Assembly (NCBI RefSeq): GCF_030269645.1
Contig: NZ_BSTR01000021.1
Span: forward strand, 62,001 to 126,000
Direction: 5' to 3'
Source of the DNA: Actinokineospora sp. NBRC 105648
GTDB lineage: Bacteria > Actinomycetota > Actinomycetes > Mycobacteriales > Pseudonocardiaceae
DNA: 64,000 bases
The position numbers and the translations under genes were made by a program. This document shows, in pieces, positions 11,020 through 19,070 of this stretch (position 1 is its first letter; each line of letters begins with the position of its first letter). Under the pieces are notes generated by a model. The model worked only from the letters and a program-made list of their open reading frames with translations. It was not told the DNA's origin and did not search any database.

Positions 11020-11229
11020 ATGGGCTTGGTGGAGGATCCATTCGACTGGCGGTTGACCAAGGACGGCCAACTGCACGTCGCCCGAGGTGGTCGGGTGGTC
11101 ACCACGCTGCGCGGCAAGGCTGCGGCCGCGCTGCTGGCCAAGCTCGAGCGGACCGACGCCGAGGGCGCGCAGCAGCTGCTCGCCCGGGCCACCGGCAACT
11201 ACAAGCGGGGGAACGAACGCCGTGGCTGA
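11020..11229 (+). CDS. Small conserved hypothetical protein
   Basis: Protein of 69 residues beginning MGLVEDPFDWRLTKDGQLHVARGGRVVTTLRGKAAAALLAKLE and ending in a basic tail. It has no signal peptide or membrane helix. Its last 8 bases overlap the start of the EEP-family gene, so the two are translationally coupled. Small proteins of this type commonly sit next to other genes in actinobacteria; I know no function. The C-terminal half (AAALLAKLERTDAEGAQQLLARATGNYKRG) is predicted helical. Confidence 0.8.
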   Translation: MGLVEDPFDWRLTKDGQLHVARGGRVVTTLRGKAAAALLAKLERTDAEGAQQLLARATGNYKRGNERRG

Positions 11230-12232
11230 GTCCCCAATCCTCTTCCGGGACTACGAGCCCGAGGAAGCACTCCCACCGCGCAAGCGGCGCAGGCGCGGCG
11301 TCACGGTGTTCCTGACGCTGCTGGTCCTGCCGGTGCTCGCGATGTGCGTGCTGCGACTGGGCGGGATCGACGGCAACTGGCTGACCGTGGCCGCCCTGGC
11401 GGCGATGCCCTACTTCGCCGGCTACGGCCTGGTGGTCACCCTGCTGTCCCTGGTCCTGCGCAGGCGCCTGTTGACGCTGGTCAGCCTGGTCTTGAGCCTG
11501 TCCCTGGCGGTCGTGCTGGTCCCCCGAATCCTCCCCGACGGCGACCCGATCCCACCGGGCCAACGCGTCCGCCTGCTCTCGGCCAACCTGCGCCTGGGCC
11601 AAGCCGACACCGCCACCGTGCTCCGCCTGGTCCGCGACGCGCGGGTCGACGTGCTCACCCTGCAAGAGCTGACCCCAGCAGCCCTGGACGCACTGGACGC
11701 GGCAGGGATCGAGCAACTGCTGCCCTACCGAGTCGTGCGGACATCACCGGGCGGCGCAGGCGGCGGAATCCTGGCGAGAGTCCCACTGCGACAGATCGTG
11801 CTGATCGACGACACGTCGTTCGAACAGCCCGCCGCCGTGCTGGACCTGTCGGGAGCGGTGGACCTCGAGGTGGTCGCCATCCACATCGCACCACCGGTGA
11901 CGGGGGACGCGCAGCGGAAGAAGTGGCAACACGAACTGGGGCTCGTCCCAAGCCCGGACTCACGCGGCAGACCCCGGGTGCTGGCGGGCGACTTCAACGC
12001 AACCTTGGACCACCGGGCCCTGACCTCGTTGATCGACAAGGGGTATTCGGACGCCGCCGAGCTGACGGGGGAGGCCATGCGGCCAACCTGGTCCCACGCT
12101 CCGTTCGGGCCGCCGGTCACGATCGACCATGTGCTGGTGGACCGGAGGATCGGGGCCACTTCGGCGGCGGTCTACGACCTGCCGGGCAGCGACCACAACG
12201 CCCTCTTCACCGAACTGGCCTTACCGCGCTAA
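11222..12232 (+). CDS. Membrane-anchored endonuclease/exonuclease/phosphatase family protein
   Basis: Protein of 336 residues from GTG 11222. About 30 N-terminal residues end in a basic patch (PPRKRRRRG), then three hydrophobic segments span roughly 30-110. An EEP-fold catalytic domain follows: LLSANLRLGQ (the Asn motif), VLTLQELT (metal-binding Glu), LAGDFNATLDH (DxN) and GSDHNALF (SDH) at the end. The topology puts the catalytic domain outside the membrane. Family members cut nucleic acids or phosphoesters; the substrate is unknown. Convergent neighbours are separated from it by a 600-bp gene-free stretch with foldback elements. Confidence 0.88.
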   Translation: MAESPILFRDYEPEEALPPRKRRRRGVTVFLTLLVLPVLAMCVLRLGGIDGNWLTVAALAAMPYFAGYGLVVTLLSLVLRRRLLTLVSLVLSLSLAVVLVPRILPDGDPIPPGQRVRLLSANLRLGQADTATVLRLVRDARVDVLTLQELTPAALDALDAAGIEQLLPYRVVRTSPGGAGGGILARVPLRQIVLIDDTSFEQPAAVLDLSGAVDLEVVAIHIAPPVTGDAQRKKWQHELGLVPSPDSRGRPRVLAGDFNATLDHRALTSLIDKGYSDAAELTGEAMRPTWSHAPFGPPVTIDHVLVDRRIGATSAAVYDLPGSDHNALFTELALPR

Positions 12233-12332
12233 TGCTGAAGTCGGCCGTTTGCTCAGGTGCTCGGTTTGCGCTGCCAGCCGTTTTGTCCGGGGAGGCGCTA
12301 GCGGTGCCGCCCGGCGCTTACTTGGTGGGGCA

Positions 12333-12477
12333 TGCTCGATGGGCTGGAGTGGCTTTGTTTGGGGCCCCTAAGAAAAGAGGCGCCGTGGGTAGAGCGGGTG
12401 GGAAAGGGATACCCACCGCCTGGGCCAGGCTAGCGCCTCTTTTCTCCCCAAACAAAGCCACTCCAGCCCATCGAGCA
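12333..12477 (-). repeat. Foldback element copy A (GCTCGAT family)
   Basis: Perfect 32-bp inverted repeat (12333-12364 with 12446-12477), then a 6-nt bulge and a further perfect 13-bp pairing (12371-12383 with 12433-12445). The central 49 nt contain GGTGGG/CCCACC and GCCTGG/CCAGGC minor hairpins. By comparison with copies B-E the sense strand is minus. It lies in the gene-free stretch 12233-12832, which also holds copy B and, at about 12530-12582, a purine-rich segment able to form a short hairpin (GGAAGAGA / TCTCTTCC). No gene is supported in that stretch. Confidence 0.9.
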
Positions 12478-12613
12478 CTTGGGCGGGAAGGTGGCAGTTG
12501 GGAGGGGTTCGGGCAGGGCCGGGCAGACTGAAGGAAGAGAGGAGGGGAATCCACCTCTCTTTGTCTCTTCCAATAATCGCACTGGCTGGAACCGGCGGCC
12601 CCGCTACGGAAGT

Positions 12614-12753
12614 GCTCGATCTAGTGGACTCCCTTTGTGTGGGGGGAGGTGACCGCTAAACTTGCCTCAGTGGTGGGGATGCCCTTCACCCCACGCTCTT
12701 TCCCCACGCGGTCGCCTAGGGGCCTCGCGCAAAGGGAGTTCGCTAGATCGAGC
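12614..12753 (+). repeat. Foldback element copy B (GCTCGAT family)
   Basis: The left arm starts GCTCGATCTAGTGGACTCCC and pairs with the right arm ending GAGTTCGCTAGATCGAGC. All four mismatches over the first 28 bp are G.U pairs on the plus strand. An inner stem AGGTGACCGC (12647-12656) pairs with GCGGTCGCCT (12708-12717), again with one G.U. The loop holds the family core ACCGCTAAACTTGCC and GTGGGGATGCCC. Sense strand is plus. Confidence 0.9.
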
Positions 12754-12832
12754 GCCCTCTTACTTGGGTAACCTGTAATGCCTACGCTCCCGACACAGGA
12801 CGTAGCCCATACAGGCTGAACACGGAGAGAGT

Positions 12833-13630
12833 TCAGAGCCGCTTCTGGATCTCCGTCAACGCTTCCACCGCGCCCATCGCCAAGGCCACACCTCGACCAT
12901 GACGGATCTCAGGCTCGCGCGGGTTGATGCGGATCAAGTTCCCCGTGGCCGCGCTCGCCAGTTCCGCGTGTCGTCGAACCGTCGGGATCGCCGTGCCCGC
13001 GCCGATTTCCAGTACCACCAGGTTCCGGCCCCGCAACGACCGGCGCCATTCCGATAGTGCGTCCAGGTCCGCCTGGCTGCGGTCCGGTACCCAGTGCGCG
13101 TCCCCGAACATCAGGATGTTCGGCCGGGCCAGTGCCCCGCAACTCTCGCAGGTGGGCAGCCCGCCGACGGCACGCATCGTTTCCGGGTCGACCTCCACGT
13201 CCACCGTCGCCGCCCATACCGCGCGGCGGCACGGCAGTGTGCACTGCAAGTGGTGGATTGAGCCGTGGACCTCGGCTACGTCAGCGAAACCCGCCAACTG
13301 GAACTGGCCGTCCACATTGGACGTGAAGGCGCGGGCGCCCCAGTCCCGCAGGATCGCGAAACCCGCGTGCGGGATCGTGTTCCGGTACAGCGCGAGCCGG
13401 TGTCCGTAGAAGCCCCAGGCCAGTTCTGGGTCTTCCACGAAGTGCACCGGGTCGGCCAGTTCCTCGAACCGCAGGCCGAGTCGCTCGTACGGTGGGTATG
13501 CCCGCCAGAATCCTGCGCCGCCGCGGAAGTCCGGGAGGCCGGAGTCGACGCCCATGCCTGCTCCGGCGCACACCAGGACCGCGTCCGCGCCGGCCACCAG
13601 TTCGGCCGCGCGGTCTAACCCGTCGCTCAC
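12833..13630 (-). CDS. Sirtuin-family NAD-dependent protein deacylase (divergent motifs)
   Basis: Protein of 265 residues from GTG 13630. It has the NAD-binding motif GAGMGVDSGLPDFRGG near residue 20, the TSNVDGQF motif where most sirtuins have TQNVDGLH, the catalytic His in EVHGS, and four cysteines in two pairs (QCTLPC and CESC) that would hold zinc. GAGTAIP and INPREPE close the Rossmann domain. It removes acyl groups from lysines or may transfer ADP-ribose. Its GTG overlaps the stop of mhuD by four bases, so it is made with the heme-degrading enzyme. The changed motif (Q to S, LH to QF) may alter substrate preference. Confidence 0.9.
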   Translation of the reverse strand: MSDGLDRAAELVAGADAVLVCAGAGMGVDSGLPDFRGGAGFWRAYPPYERLGLRFEELADPVHFVEDPELAWGFYGHRLALYRNTIPHAGFAILRDWGARAFTSNVDGQFQLAGFADVAEVHGSIHHLQCTLPCRRAVWAATVDVEVDPETMRAVGGLPTCESCGALARPNILMFGDAHWVPDRSQADLDALSEWRRSLRGRNLVVLEIGAGTAIPTVRRHAELASAATGNLIRINPREPEIRHGRGVALAMGAVEALTEIQKRL

Positions 13631-13935
13631 TCCCGAGGTGCCGCGCTCTGCACGACCTCGAACTCCAGCAGGCTGGAGCCGGAGCCGACCGGCTTGGCGC
13701 GTTCGCCGGAGTGGGCCTCGCGGGCGGAGCCGTTGACCCAGGCCTGAAAGTGCTCCTCGGTCTCCCATCGGGTGTAGACGAAGTACCGGGTCTCGCCCGC
13801 CGTCGGCCGCAGCAGTTCGAAGCCGAGGAAGCCGGGCTCCCCGTCGACCGCGCCCAGCCGCGCGGCGAAGCGCTTCTCCAGTTCGGGGCCGGAGCCCTCG
13901 GGGACCTCGATCGCGTTGATCTTCACGACTGCCAT
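13627..13935 (-). CDS. mhuD: MhuD-like heme-degrading monooxygenase
   Basis: Protein of 102 residues of the ABM (antibiotic biosynthesis monooxygenase) fold. The N-terminus MAVVKINAIEVPEGSGPELEKRF, the PGFLGFELLRP segment, the FQAWVNG tryptophan, the REAHSG histidine and the C-terminal SLLEFEVV closely follow M. tuberculosis MhuD (Rv3592). The heme contacts of MhuD (Asn7, Trp66, His75) have equivalents here. The enzyme opens heme to release iron in the cytoplasm. The homologous neighbourhood in mycobacteria also holds mutY and clpC1. The gene overlaps a sirtuin gene downstream and follows a peptidase gene upstream by about 10 bp. Confidence 0.9.
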   Translation of the reverse strand: MAVVKINAIEVPEGSGPELEKRFAARLGAVDGEPGFLGFELLRPTAGETRYFVYTRWETEEHFQAWVNGSAREAHSGERAKPVGSGSSLLEFEVVQSAAPRE

Positions 13936-13944
13936 GGGGCCAGC

Positions 13945-15384
13945 CTACTTGCGCAGCGACCCCGGGTAGAGCAGGTCCTCGGCCGGTTTGTCCGCTTGGT
14001 GGAACCAGGCCTGCAAGAACGCGCTCTGGTCGTGCCCGGAGACCTCGTTGACCATGGCCGTGAACTCCGCCCAGGACGCGTTGCCGTCGCGGTGGGTCTG
14101 GGTCCACTTCTTGAGCAGCGTGTCGAACCTCTCCTCGCCCAGCTGCCTGCGCAGGGCGTGCACGGCGAGTTGGCCCTTGTCGTAGACCGCCGTGAACTCG
14201 TTGCCCGGGCCCATGTCGACCAGTCGGCGCTTCCAGAACTTGTCCGAGGCCCTGGCCACCTCGGTGCGGAAGGTCGCGTCGAGGTCCTCGCCCTCCTTCT
14301 CCCGCCACAGCCACTGCGCGTAGGAGGCGAAGCACTCGTTCAGGCAGACGTCCGACCACCGTTCGAGGGACACGCTGTCGCCGAACCACTGGTGGGCCTG
14401 CTCGTGCACGATCACGTCCAGGTCGGCCCACTTGGCGTAGGTGGGCCTGCCCTGGGTCTCCAGCGAGAACCCGATGCTCTCGTTGAGGAAGATCCCGCCC
14501 GCCGCGCTCTGCGGGTACGGGCCGAACTTGCCCGCCAGGAACGCCAGCACCTCGGGCACCCGGGCCTCGACCCGCCGCTTGTCCTGCGCGCCGGGGGCGT
14601 AGGCGTTGACGACCGGGGTCCCGTCGGGCAGCGCCGACCGCTCGAAGGTCCACCGGTCGATGCCGACCGTGGTCAGGTACGGCGCGATCCGGTTCGGCTC
14701 CACCCAGGTGTAGGTGGTCCAGCCGCCCTCGGTCTTGGCGGGTTCCTCGCGGCCGTTGGAAATCACGCTCCAGCCGTCCGGGACCCGCGCGGCCAGCCGG
14801 AAGGTGGCCTTGTCCGAGGGGTGGTCGTTCACCGGGTACCAGCTCGACGCCGAGTGCGGCTCGCCCGCGGCGAAGGCGCCACCGGACTTGGCGATCTGCC
14901 AGCCGCCCGCGCCAAGCGTGCTGTCCTTGTCCGCGGTGGGGACGCCCGTGTAGCGCACCCGGGTGCGGAACGTCGCGCCCTTGGTCAGCGGTGCGGCCGG
15001 GGTGATCACCAGTTCGTGCTCGCCGTCGCGGGTCGTCGCGGCCCGCCCGCCGTCGACGTCCACTTCGGACACGTCGAAGCCGGTCAGGTCCAGGTTGTAC
15101 CGGGACAGTGCCGCGGTCGCGGTGGCCACCACGGTGGTGTCGCCCATCAGCTGCCGGGTCGCCGGGTCGTAGCTGATGGACACCTCGTACGCGGTGACGT
15201 CGTAGCCGCCGTTGCCGTCGTCGGGGTAGTACGGGTCGCCGATGCCGGGCGAGCCCACCCCCCACGGCGCGGGCTCGTTCGACTTGCTGAACTTCCCCGT
15301 CTCGTCCCCCGCGCTCGTGCAGGCGGTGAACATCGTGGCCGTGAGCAGCACGCACACGACTCGGACGGGGGCGACCCGGGGCAT
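13945..15384 (-). CDS. Secreted M1-family zinc metallopeptidase lipoprotein
   Basis: Protein of 479 residues. The start at ATG 15384 gives a short lipoprotein signal peptide (RVAPVRVVCVLLTATMFTAC) with Cys as the lipidation site; an upstream in-frame ATG would add 13 residues. The zinc motif HEQAHQWFGDS lies near residue 326 with the distal Glu in LNECFASYAQW. GIFLNES stands where the M1 exopeptidase GxMEN motif is expected, so substrate N-terminus recognition may differ. It is a surface aminopeptidase-like enzyme. The stop is 9 bp before mhuD, so the two may share a transcript. Confidence 0.9.
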   Translation of the reverse strand: MPRVAPVRVVCVLLTATMFTACTSAGDETGKFSKSNEPAPWGVGSPGIGDPYYPDDGNGGYDVTAYEVSISYDPATRQLMGDTTVVATATAALSRYNLDLTGFDVSEVDVDGGRAATTRDGEHELVITPAAPLTKGATFRTRVRYTGVPTADKDSTLGAGGWQIAKSGGAFAAGEPHSASSWYPVNDHPSDKATFRLAARVPDGWSVISNGREEPAKTEGGWTTYTWVEPNRIAPYLTTVGIDRWTFERSALPDGTPVVNAYAPGAQDKRRVEARVPEVLAFLAGKFGPYPQSAAGGIFLNESIGFSLETQGRPTYAKWADLDVIVHEQAHQWFGDSVSLERWSDVCLNECFASYAQWLWREKEGEDLDATFRTEVARASDKFWKRRLVDMGPGNEFTAVYDKGQLAVHALRRQLGEERFDTLLKKWTQTHRDGNASWAEFTAMVNEVSGHDQSAFLQAWFHQADKPAEDLLYPGSLRK

Positions 15385-15470
15385 CGCGACAACTCCAAGC
15401 TGGTTCGGGGGCGGCCCCATCATGGTCGCCCGGCTGTGTAGCCCGGGTTCGTTCGGGCAGACTCAGGCCC

Positions 15471-16235
15471 ATGAGCAGGCCGGACGTGGTCACCTTCGGC
15501 GGCGACGGCCCGCCGATCCTGCTGCTGCACGCGCTGATGGGCCGCGCGTCGACCTGGTGGCCGGTCGCCCGCTGGCTCACCGCCTACGGCCGGGTCGTCG
15601 GCCTGGACGCCCGCGGCCACGGCCGCAGCCCGTTCCGGGGCGGTCAGTGGCGCACCCCCGACTTCGTCGCCGACGCCCGGGAACTGCTCGACGACTTCGG
15701 CGAGCCCGCGGTCGTGATCGGACACTCCATGGGCGGCCTGCACGCCATCGCACTCGCCGCCGAGCACCCCGACGCGGTGCGCGGGATCGTGGTCGAGGAC
15801 GTCGGGATCGACCTGCGTGGACGCACTGTGGACGGTTGGCGCTCGCTGTTCGACGCCTGGCCGGTGCCGTTCCCGTCGCTGGGCCACGTGCGCGCGTTCT
15901 TCGGCCCGGCGGGCGACTACTTCGCCGAGTGCGTCGAGGAACGCGCCGACGGCTACCACCTGCTGGCCGGCCCGGACGAGCTGTTCGACGTCGCCGCGGA
16001 GTGGGGCGAACGGGACTACTGGGACCTGGTGGAACGGGTCCGCTGCCCGGTGCTGGCGGTGGAGGCCGAGTTCTCGGTGATGCCCGCCGGGCAGCAGGCG
16101 CAGATCCCGCTGCGCGCACCCGGCGGCGGGACGCACCTCGTGGTGTCCGGCAGCGGCCACCTCATCCACGACTCCGCGCCCGAGACCTACCGGGGCGCGG
16201 TCGAGGCGTTCCTATCCGGGTTGCTGGGCCGCTAG
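15471..16235 (+). CDS. Alpha/beta hydrolase
   Basis: Protein of 254 residues with the alpha/beta-hydrolase fold: the oxyanion region LLLHALMG, GLDARGHGRS, the nucleophile elbow GHSMGG (Ser near residue 86), and the catalytic His in GSGHLIHD. An acidic residue for the triad is expected near 200. It lacks a signal peptide. An alpha/beta hydrolase also lies next to mhuD in M. tuberculosis (Rv3591c), so this may be its counterpart. The last four bases overlap the convergent 2H-phosphoesterase gene. Substrate not known. Confidence 0.9.
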   Translation: MSRPDVVTFGGDGPPILLLHALMGRASTWWPVARWLTAYGRVVGLDARGHGRSPFRGGQWRTPDFVADARELLDDFGEPAVVIGHSMGGLHAIALAAEHPDAVRGIVVEDVGIDLRGRTVDGWRSLFDAWPVPFPSLGHVRAFFGPAGDYFAECVEERADGYHLLAGPDELFDVAAEWGERDYWDLVERVRCPVLAVEAEFSVMPAGQQAQIPLRAPGGGTHLVVSGSGHLIHDSAPETYRGAVEAFLSGLLGR

Positions 16236-16744
16236 AGGTCGACCAGGACCTCGACCTCGTGCGACGCGGTGTCCAAGATCGCGACCTGCCGGGCCCGCGC
16301 CTGGATCGACCCGACCGGGAAGAGGGCCTGGAAGCCGCGGACGATGTCGTCGTCGGGCACCCCGTGCAGCAGCGTGCAGTGCGGCACCCACGAGCCGGGC
16401 AGGTAGTAGCTGTTCGGGTGACGGACCTTCCCCGCGAGCACGTCGTGCACGGCCGAGTGCACCGCGAGCAGCTCCCCGTCGGTGACCGCGCCCAGCATGA
16501 GCACGTTCTCGCTGGTGGAGAAGGTCGACAGGGCGTGCAGCCACAGGTTGGGGACGGCGAGCAGCTTGAGGTCCGCCTTGAGCGCCGCCCGGGTTTTCTT
16601 CGGGATCTCCGCGGCCATCCCGAACGTCACGTGCGGCGGGAACTTCCGCGCGGACGGGAGTCCAGCGGCGTCGAGCCGGTCGAGCAGGTCCGTGACGGCC
16701 CGCTCCGCCTGCCGGTCGAACAGCACCACAACACCCTGCGCCAT
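16232..16744 (-). CDS. 2'-5' RNA ligase / 2H phosphoesterase superfamily protein
   Basis: Protein of 170 residues with the two HxT motifs that define 2H phosphoesterases: PHVTF near residue 40 and PHCTL near residue 125, each in a beta-strand context. These enzymes act on 2'-5' or cyclic 2',3' phosphodiesters of RNA or nucleotides; ligase activity is not implied by the fold. It is on the minus strand just upstream of mutY's end (24 bp), but direction and spacing do not prove an operon. Length is usual for the family. Confidence 0.88.
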   Translation of the reverse strand: MAQGVVVLFDRQAERAVTDLLDRLDAAGLPSARKFPPHVTFGMAAEIPKKTRAALKADLKLLAVPNLWLHALSTFSTSENVLMLGAVTDGELLAVHSAVHDVLAGKVRHPNSYYLPGSWVPHCTLLHGVPDDDIVRGFQALFPVGSIQARARQVAILDTASHEVEVLVDL

Positions 16745-16767
16745 GTCGCGAGCCTCTCAGGACCGGG

Positions 16768-17634
16768 TCAGTGTTCGCCGGGCAGGGCGAAGCGCCCGTC
16801 AGAGGTCTGCTCCACCAGCCCGTCGGAGAGCAGTGAGTGCAGGCACCGGTCGCGTTGCCCGGCGTCGCTCCAGACCAGGTCGAGCTTGCCCTTCGCGGCG
16901 GGCTCGTTCGTCCCCCGCAGCACGTCGAGCAGCAGGCCCCGGACCTGGCGGTCGGTGCCCGCGAACCGCTGGACGGCCTTGGCCGGGCCCGCGTAGGCGG
17001 GCCGACCCGCGCGCTGCCAGGCGCACTGGTCGAGCACCGGGCAGTCCACGCACTTGGGCGCCCGAGCGGTGCACACGATCGCGCCCAGCTCCATCAGCGC
17101 CGCCGACGCCCGAGCGGCCCGGGCGGGCTCGATCGGCAGCAGCACCTCGACGTCGTCCATGTCCCGGGTGACCGAGGGCGGCCCGGCGTCACCGGCACCG
17201 TGCACCGCGCGGGCGACGACCCGGCGGACGTTGGTGTCCACGACGGGGCAGCGCTGGCCGTAGGCGAACGCGGCGACCGCGCGGGCGGTGTAGGCGCCGA
17301 TGCCGGGCAGCGCCAGCAGCGTGTCCACATCGGACGGGACCACGTCGCCGTGGTCGCTCGCGATCACCGCCGCGGCGGCGTGCAGGCGCAGCGCCCGGCG
17401 CGGGTAGCCGAGCTTGCCCCAGGCGCGCACCACCTCGCCCTGCGTCTGCGCGGCCAGCGCCGACGGCACTGGCCAGCGCGCCATCCAGGACAGCCAGATC
17501 GGCTCCACCCGGGCGACCGGGGTCTGCTGCAGCATGATCTCGCTGACCAGCACGCCCCACCCGGTGGTGCCGGGGCGGCGCCAGGCGAGGTCGCGGGCGT
17601 TGGCGTCGAACCAGTCGAGGAGCGAATCGATCAC
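16768..17634 (-). CDS. mutY: MutY, A/G-specific adenine DNA glycosylase
   Basis: Protein of 288 residues that removes adenine mispaired with 8-oxoguanine. The N-terminus RRPGTTGWGVLVSEIMLQQTPVARV carries the catalytic Glu (SEIMLQQT). The helix-hairpin-helix is LLALPGIGAYTARAVAAFAYG, followed by VDTNVRRVVAR with the catalytic Asp. The iron-sulfur cluster ligands are C-x6-C-x2-C-x5-C (CTARAPKCVDCPVLDQC). A short C-terminal region replaces the full MutT-like domain seen in E. coli MutY, as in mycobacteria. The gene adjoins a carbonic anhydrase gene, as in M. tuberculosis. Confidence 0.95.
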   Translation of the reverse strand: MIDSLLDWFDANARDLAWRRPGTTGWGVLVSEIMLQQTPVARVEPIWLSWMARWPVPSALAAQTQGEVVRAWGKLGYPRRALRLHAAAAVIASDHGDVVPSDVDTLLALPGIGAYTARAVAAFAYGQRCPVVDTNVRRVVARAVHGAGDAGPPSVTRDMDDVEVLLPIEPARAARASAALMELGAIVCTARAPKCVDCPVLDQCAWQRAGRPAYAGPAKAVQRFAGTDRQVRGLLLDVLRGTNEPAAKGKLDLVWSDAGQRDRCLHSLLSDGLVEQTSDGRFALPGEH

Positions 17635-17643
17635 CCGGCGAGG

Positions 17644-18159
17644 TTAGTCGACCTCGGTGAGCGCGGCGGTCTGCACGTCGTAGACGAACCCGCGCACGTT
17701 GCCGATGTAGGGCACGAACGGGCTGCGCCGGACCCGCTCCACCGACTGCTTCACGCTGTCCTTGACCTCGCGGAACGCCTCGACGGCCCAGGTCGGCCGC
17801 AGGCCGGTGTCGGCCTCGAGGTCGGCCCGGAACTCGTCGTCGGTGAAGGTCGAGAGGCCGCACGAGGTGTGCTGCATGACGATCACCTCGCGGGTCTTGA
17901 GCTTGCGCTGGCTGATCGAGAGCGAGCGGATCACGTCGTCGGTGACGATCCCCCCGGCGTTGCGCAGGATGTGCGCCTCGCCGTGCACGAGACCGAACAC
18001 GTCGAACACCTTGATCCGGGCGTCCATGCAGGTCACCACGGCCAGGTGCAGGCTGGGCACCGGGGTGGGGACCTCGGGGGCGCCGTGGTCGGGCCCGTCG
18101 ATGTGGCGCTGCAGCAGGTCGTCGATGGCGGTCACGGCGGCCTCCGGTGATTCGGACAT
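17644..18159 (-). CDS. Beta-class carbonic anhydrase
   Basis: Protein of 171 residues that interconverts CO2 and bicarbonate. The zinc ligands and dyad are visible: CMDARI (Cys and Asp-Arg), HTSCG (His and Cys), with RNAGGIVTDDVIRSL between. Its short, compact form and the FTDDEFRADLEADTGLRPTW segment resemble M. tuberculosis Rv1284 more than Rv3588c, although its position beside mutY corresponds to Rv3588c. It is cytoplasmic. It lies 10 bp before mutY in the same direction. Confidence 0.92.
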   Translation of the reverse strand: MSESPEAAVTAIDDLLQRHIDGPDHGAPEVPTPVPSLHLAVVTCMDARIKVFDVFGLVHGEAHILRNAGGIVTDDVIRSLSISQRKLKTREVIVMQHTSCGLSTFTDDEFRADLEADTGLRPTWAVEAFREVKDSVKQSVERVRRSPFVPYIGNVRGFVYDVQTAALTEVD

Positions 18160-18310
18160 TCCTGGCCCTCATTGGACCTGTCTTGCCAGTTGCCAGACAA
18201 GGGTACTTTGACGAAGCTCACTGATCGTGTTGTTGAGCGAGCGGACAACCCCCGATTGAGCGAAAGTGTCGACCACCGCGGACGGCACCGCCGGAGCTAC
18301 CGTTCTGCGG

Positions 18311-19039
18311 ATGATCGACCCGAACGAGCCGCGGCCCCGAGCCGTCTACCTGCGCCGACGACTGCTGGCGGTCGGCGGGTCCGCGGTGGCCGTGGTCGTG
18401 CTCATCTGGATCATCGGCGGGCTGCTCGGCACCGACGAGGGAATCCCGGTGGTCGGGGCGGGCGCCCGGCCCACGTCCAGCAGCGCACCGCCGACGATCG
18501 AGTTCGGCACCCCGGGCACCAGTTCCACCGCCCCCAGCTCCCAGACCTCGAGTGAGCTGCCGTCGGCCACGCCCACCAGCACCGCGCCCGCCGCGCCGCC
18601 GACTGTGCCGCCCACCACGACCACGCCGCCACCGGACCCGAACCTGCCATGCCCGGACGCCGCGGTCGTGGTCACCGCCGAGATGGAGCCCACCGCCGTC
18701 CGGGTGGGCCAAAGGCCGCTGCTGCGGTTGGTCGTGACCAACGGCGGACCGGTGCCGTGCACCCGCGACATCGGCCGGGCCCAGCGCGAGCTGGTGATCA
18801 CCAGCCCGGACGGCGCCACGCGGCTGTGGTCGAGCAACGACTGCACCCCGGCCAAGGGCGAGCAGCGGCAGGTGTTGGCGCCGGGGGAGCGGCAGGCGTT
18901 CGACGTGCGCTGGGCGGGCCGCACGTCGGCCAAGGGCTGCCCGGTCAAGCGCAGTGCGGTGGCCCCCGGCGACTACCTGGTCACCGGCCGACTCGGTGAG
19001 CTGGCGGGCAAACCGGTGCCGTTCACGATCAAGCCCTGA
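18311..19039 (+). CDS. Membrane-anchored extracytoplasmic protein with Pro/Thr/Ser linker
   Basis: Protein of 242 residues from ATG 18311. A cytoplasmic basic stretch (RAVYLRRRLLA) is followed by a single helix (GGSAVAVVVLIWIIGGLLG), a Ser/Thr/Pro-rich linker (about 50-115), and a beta-rich domain with four conserved-looking cysteines (CPDAAV, PCTRDI, DCTPAK, KGCPVK) likely to form two disulfides. The architecture and place near the carbonic anhydrase correspond to the M. tuberculosis Rv3587c membrane protein, whose role is unknown. A longer start at 18266 is possible but unsupported by a ribosome site. Confidence 0.85.
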   Translation: MIDPNEPRPRAVYLRRRLLAVGGSAVAVVVLIWIIGGLLGTDEGIPVVGAGARPTSSSAPPTIEFGTPGTSSTAPSSQTSSELPSATPTSTAPAAPPTVPPTTTTPPPDPNLPCPDAAVVVTAEMEPTAVRVGQRPLLRLVVTNGGPVPCTRDIGRAQRELVITSPDGATRLWSSNDCTPAKGEQRQVLAPGERQAFDVRWAGRTSAKGCPVKRSAVAPGDYLVTGRLGELAGKPVPFTIKP

Positions 19040-19070
19040 CCGCGCGCGGTCGCTGGATTCGTCCGCCCGG

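Noticed and set aside
12333..12477. Insertion sequence
   Set aside because: The perfect inverted repeat looks IS-like, but only about 80 bp lie inside, no transposase can be encoded and no target-site duplication is clear. I treat it as a foldback element.
13631..15580. A single fused minus-strand protein running from the M1 peptidase region into the sirtuin
   Set aside because: The open frame upstream of GTG 13630 is out of phase with the real peptidase and MhuD frames, which have strong motifs. Sirtuin starts at 13630.
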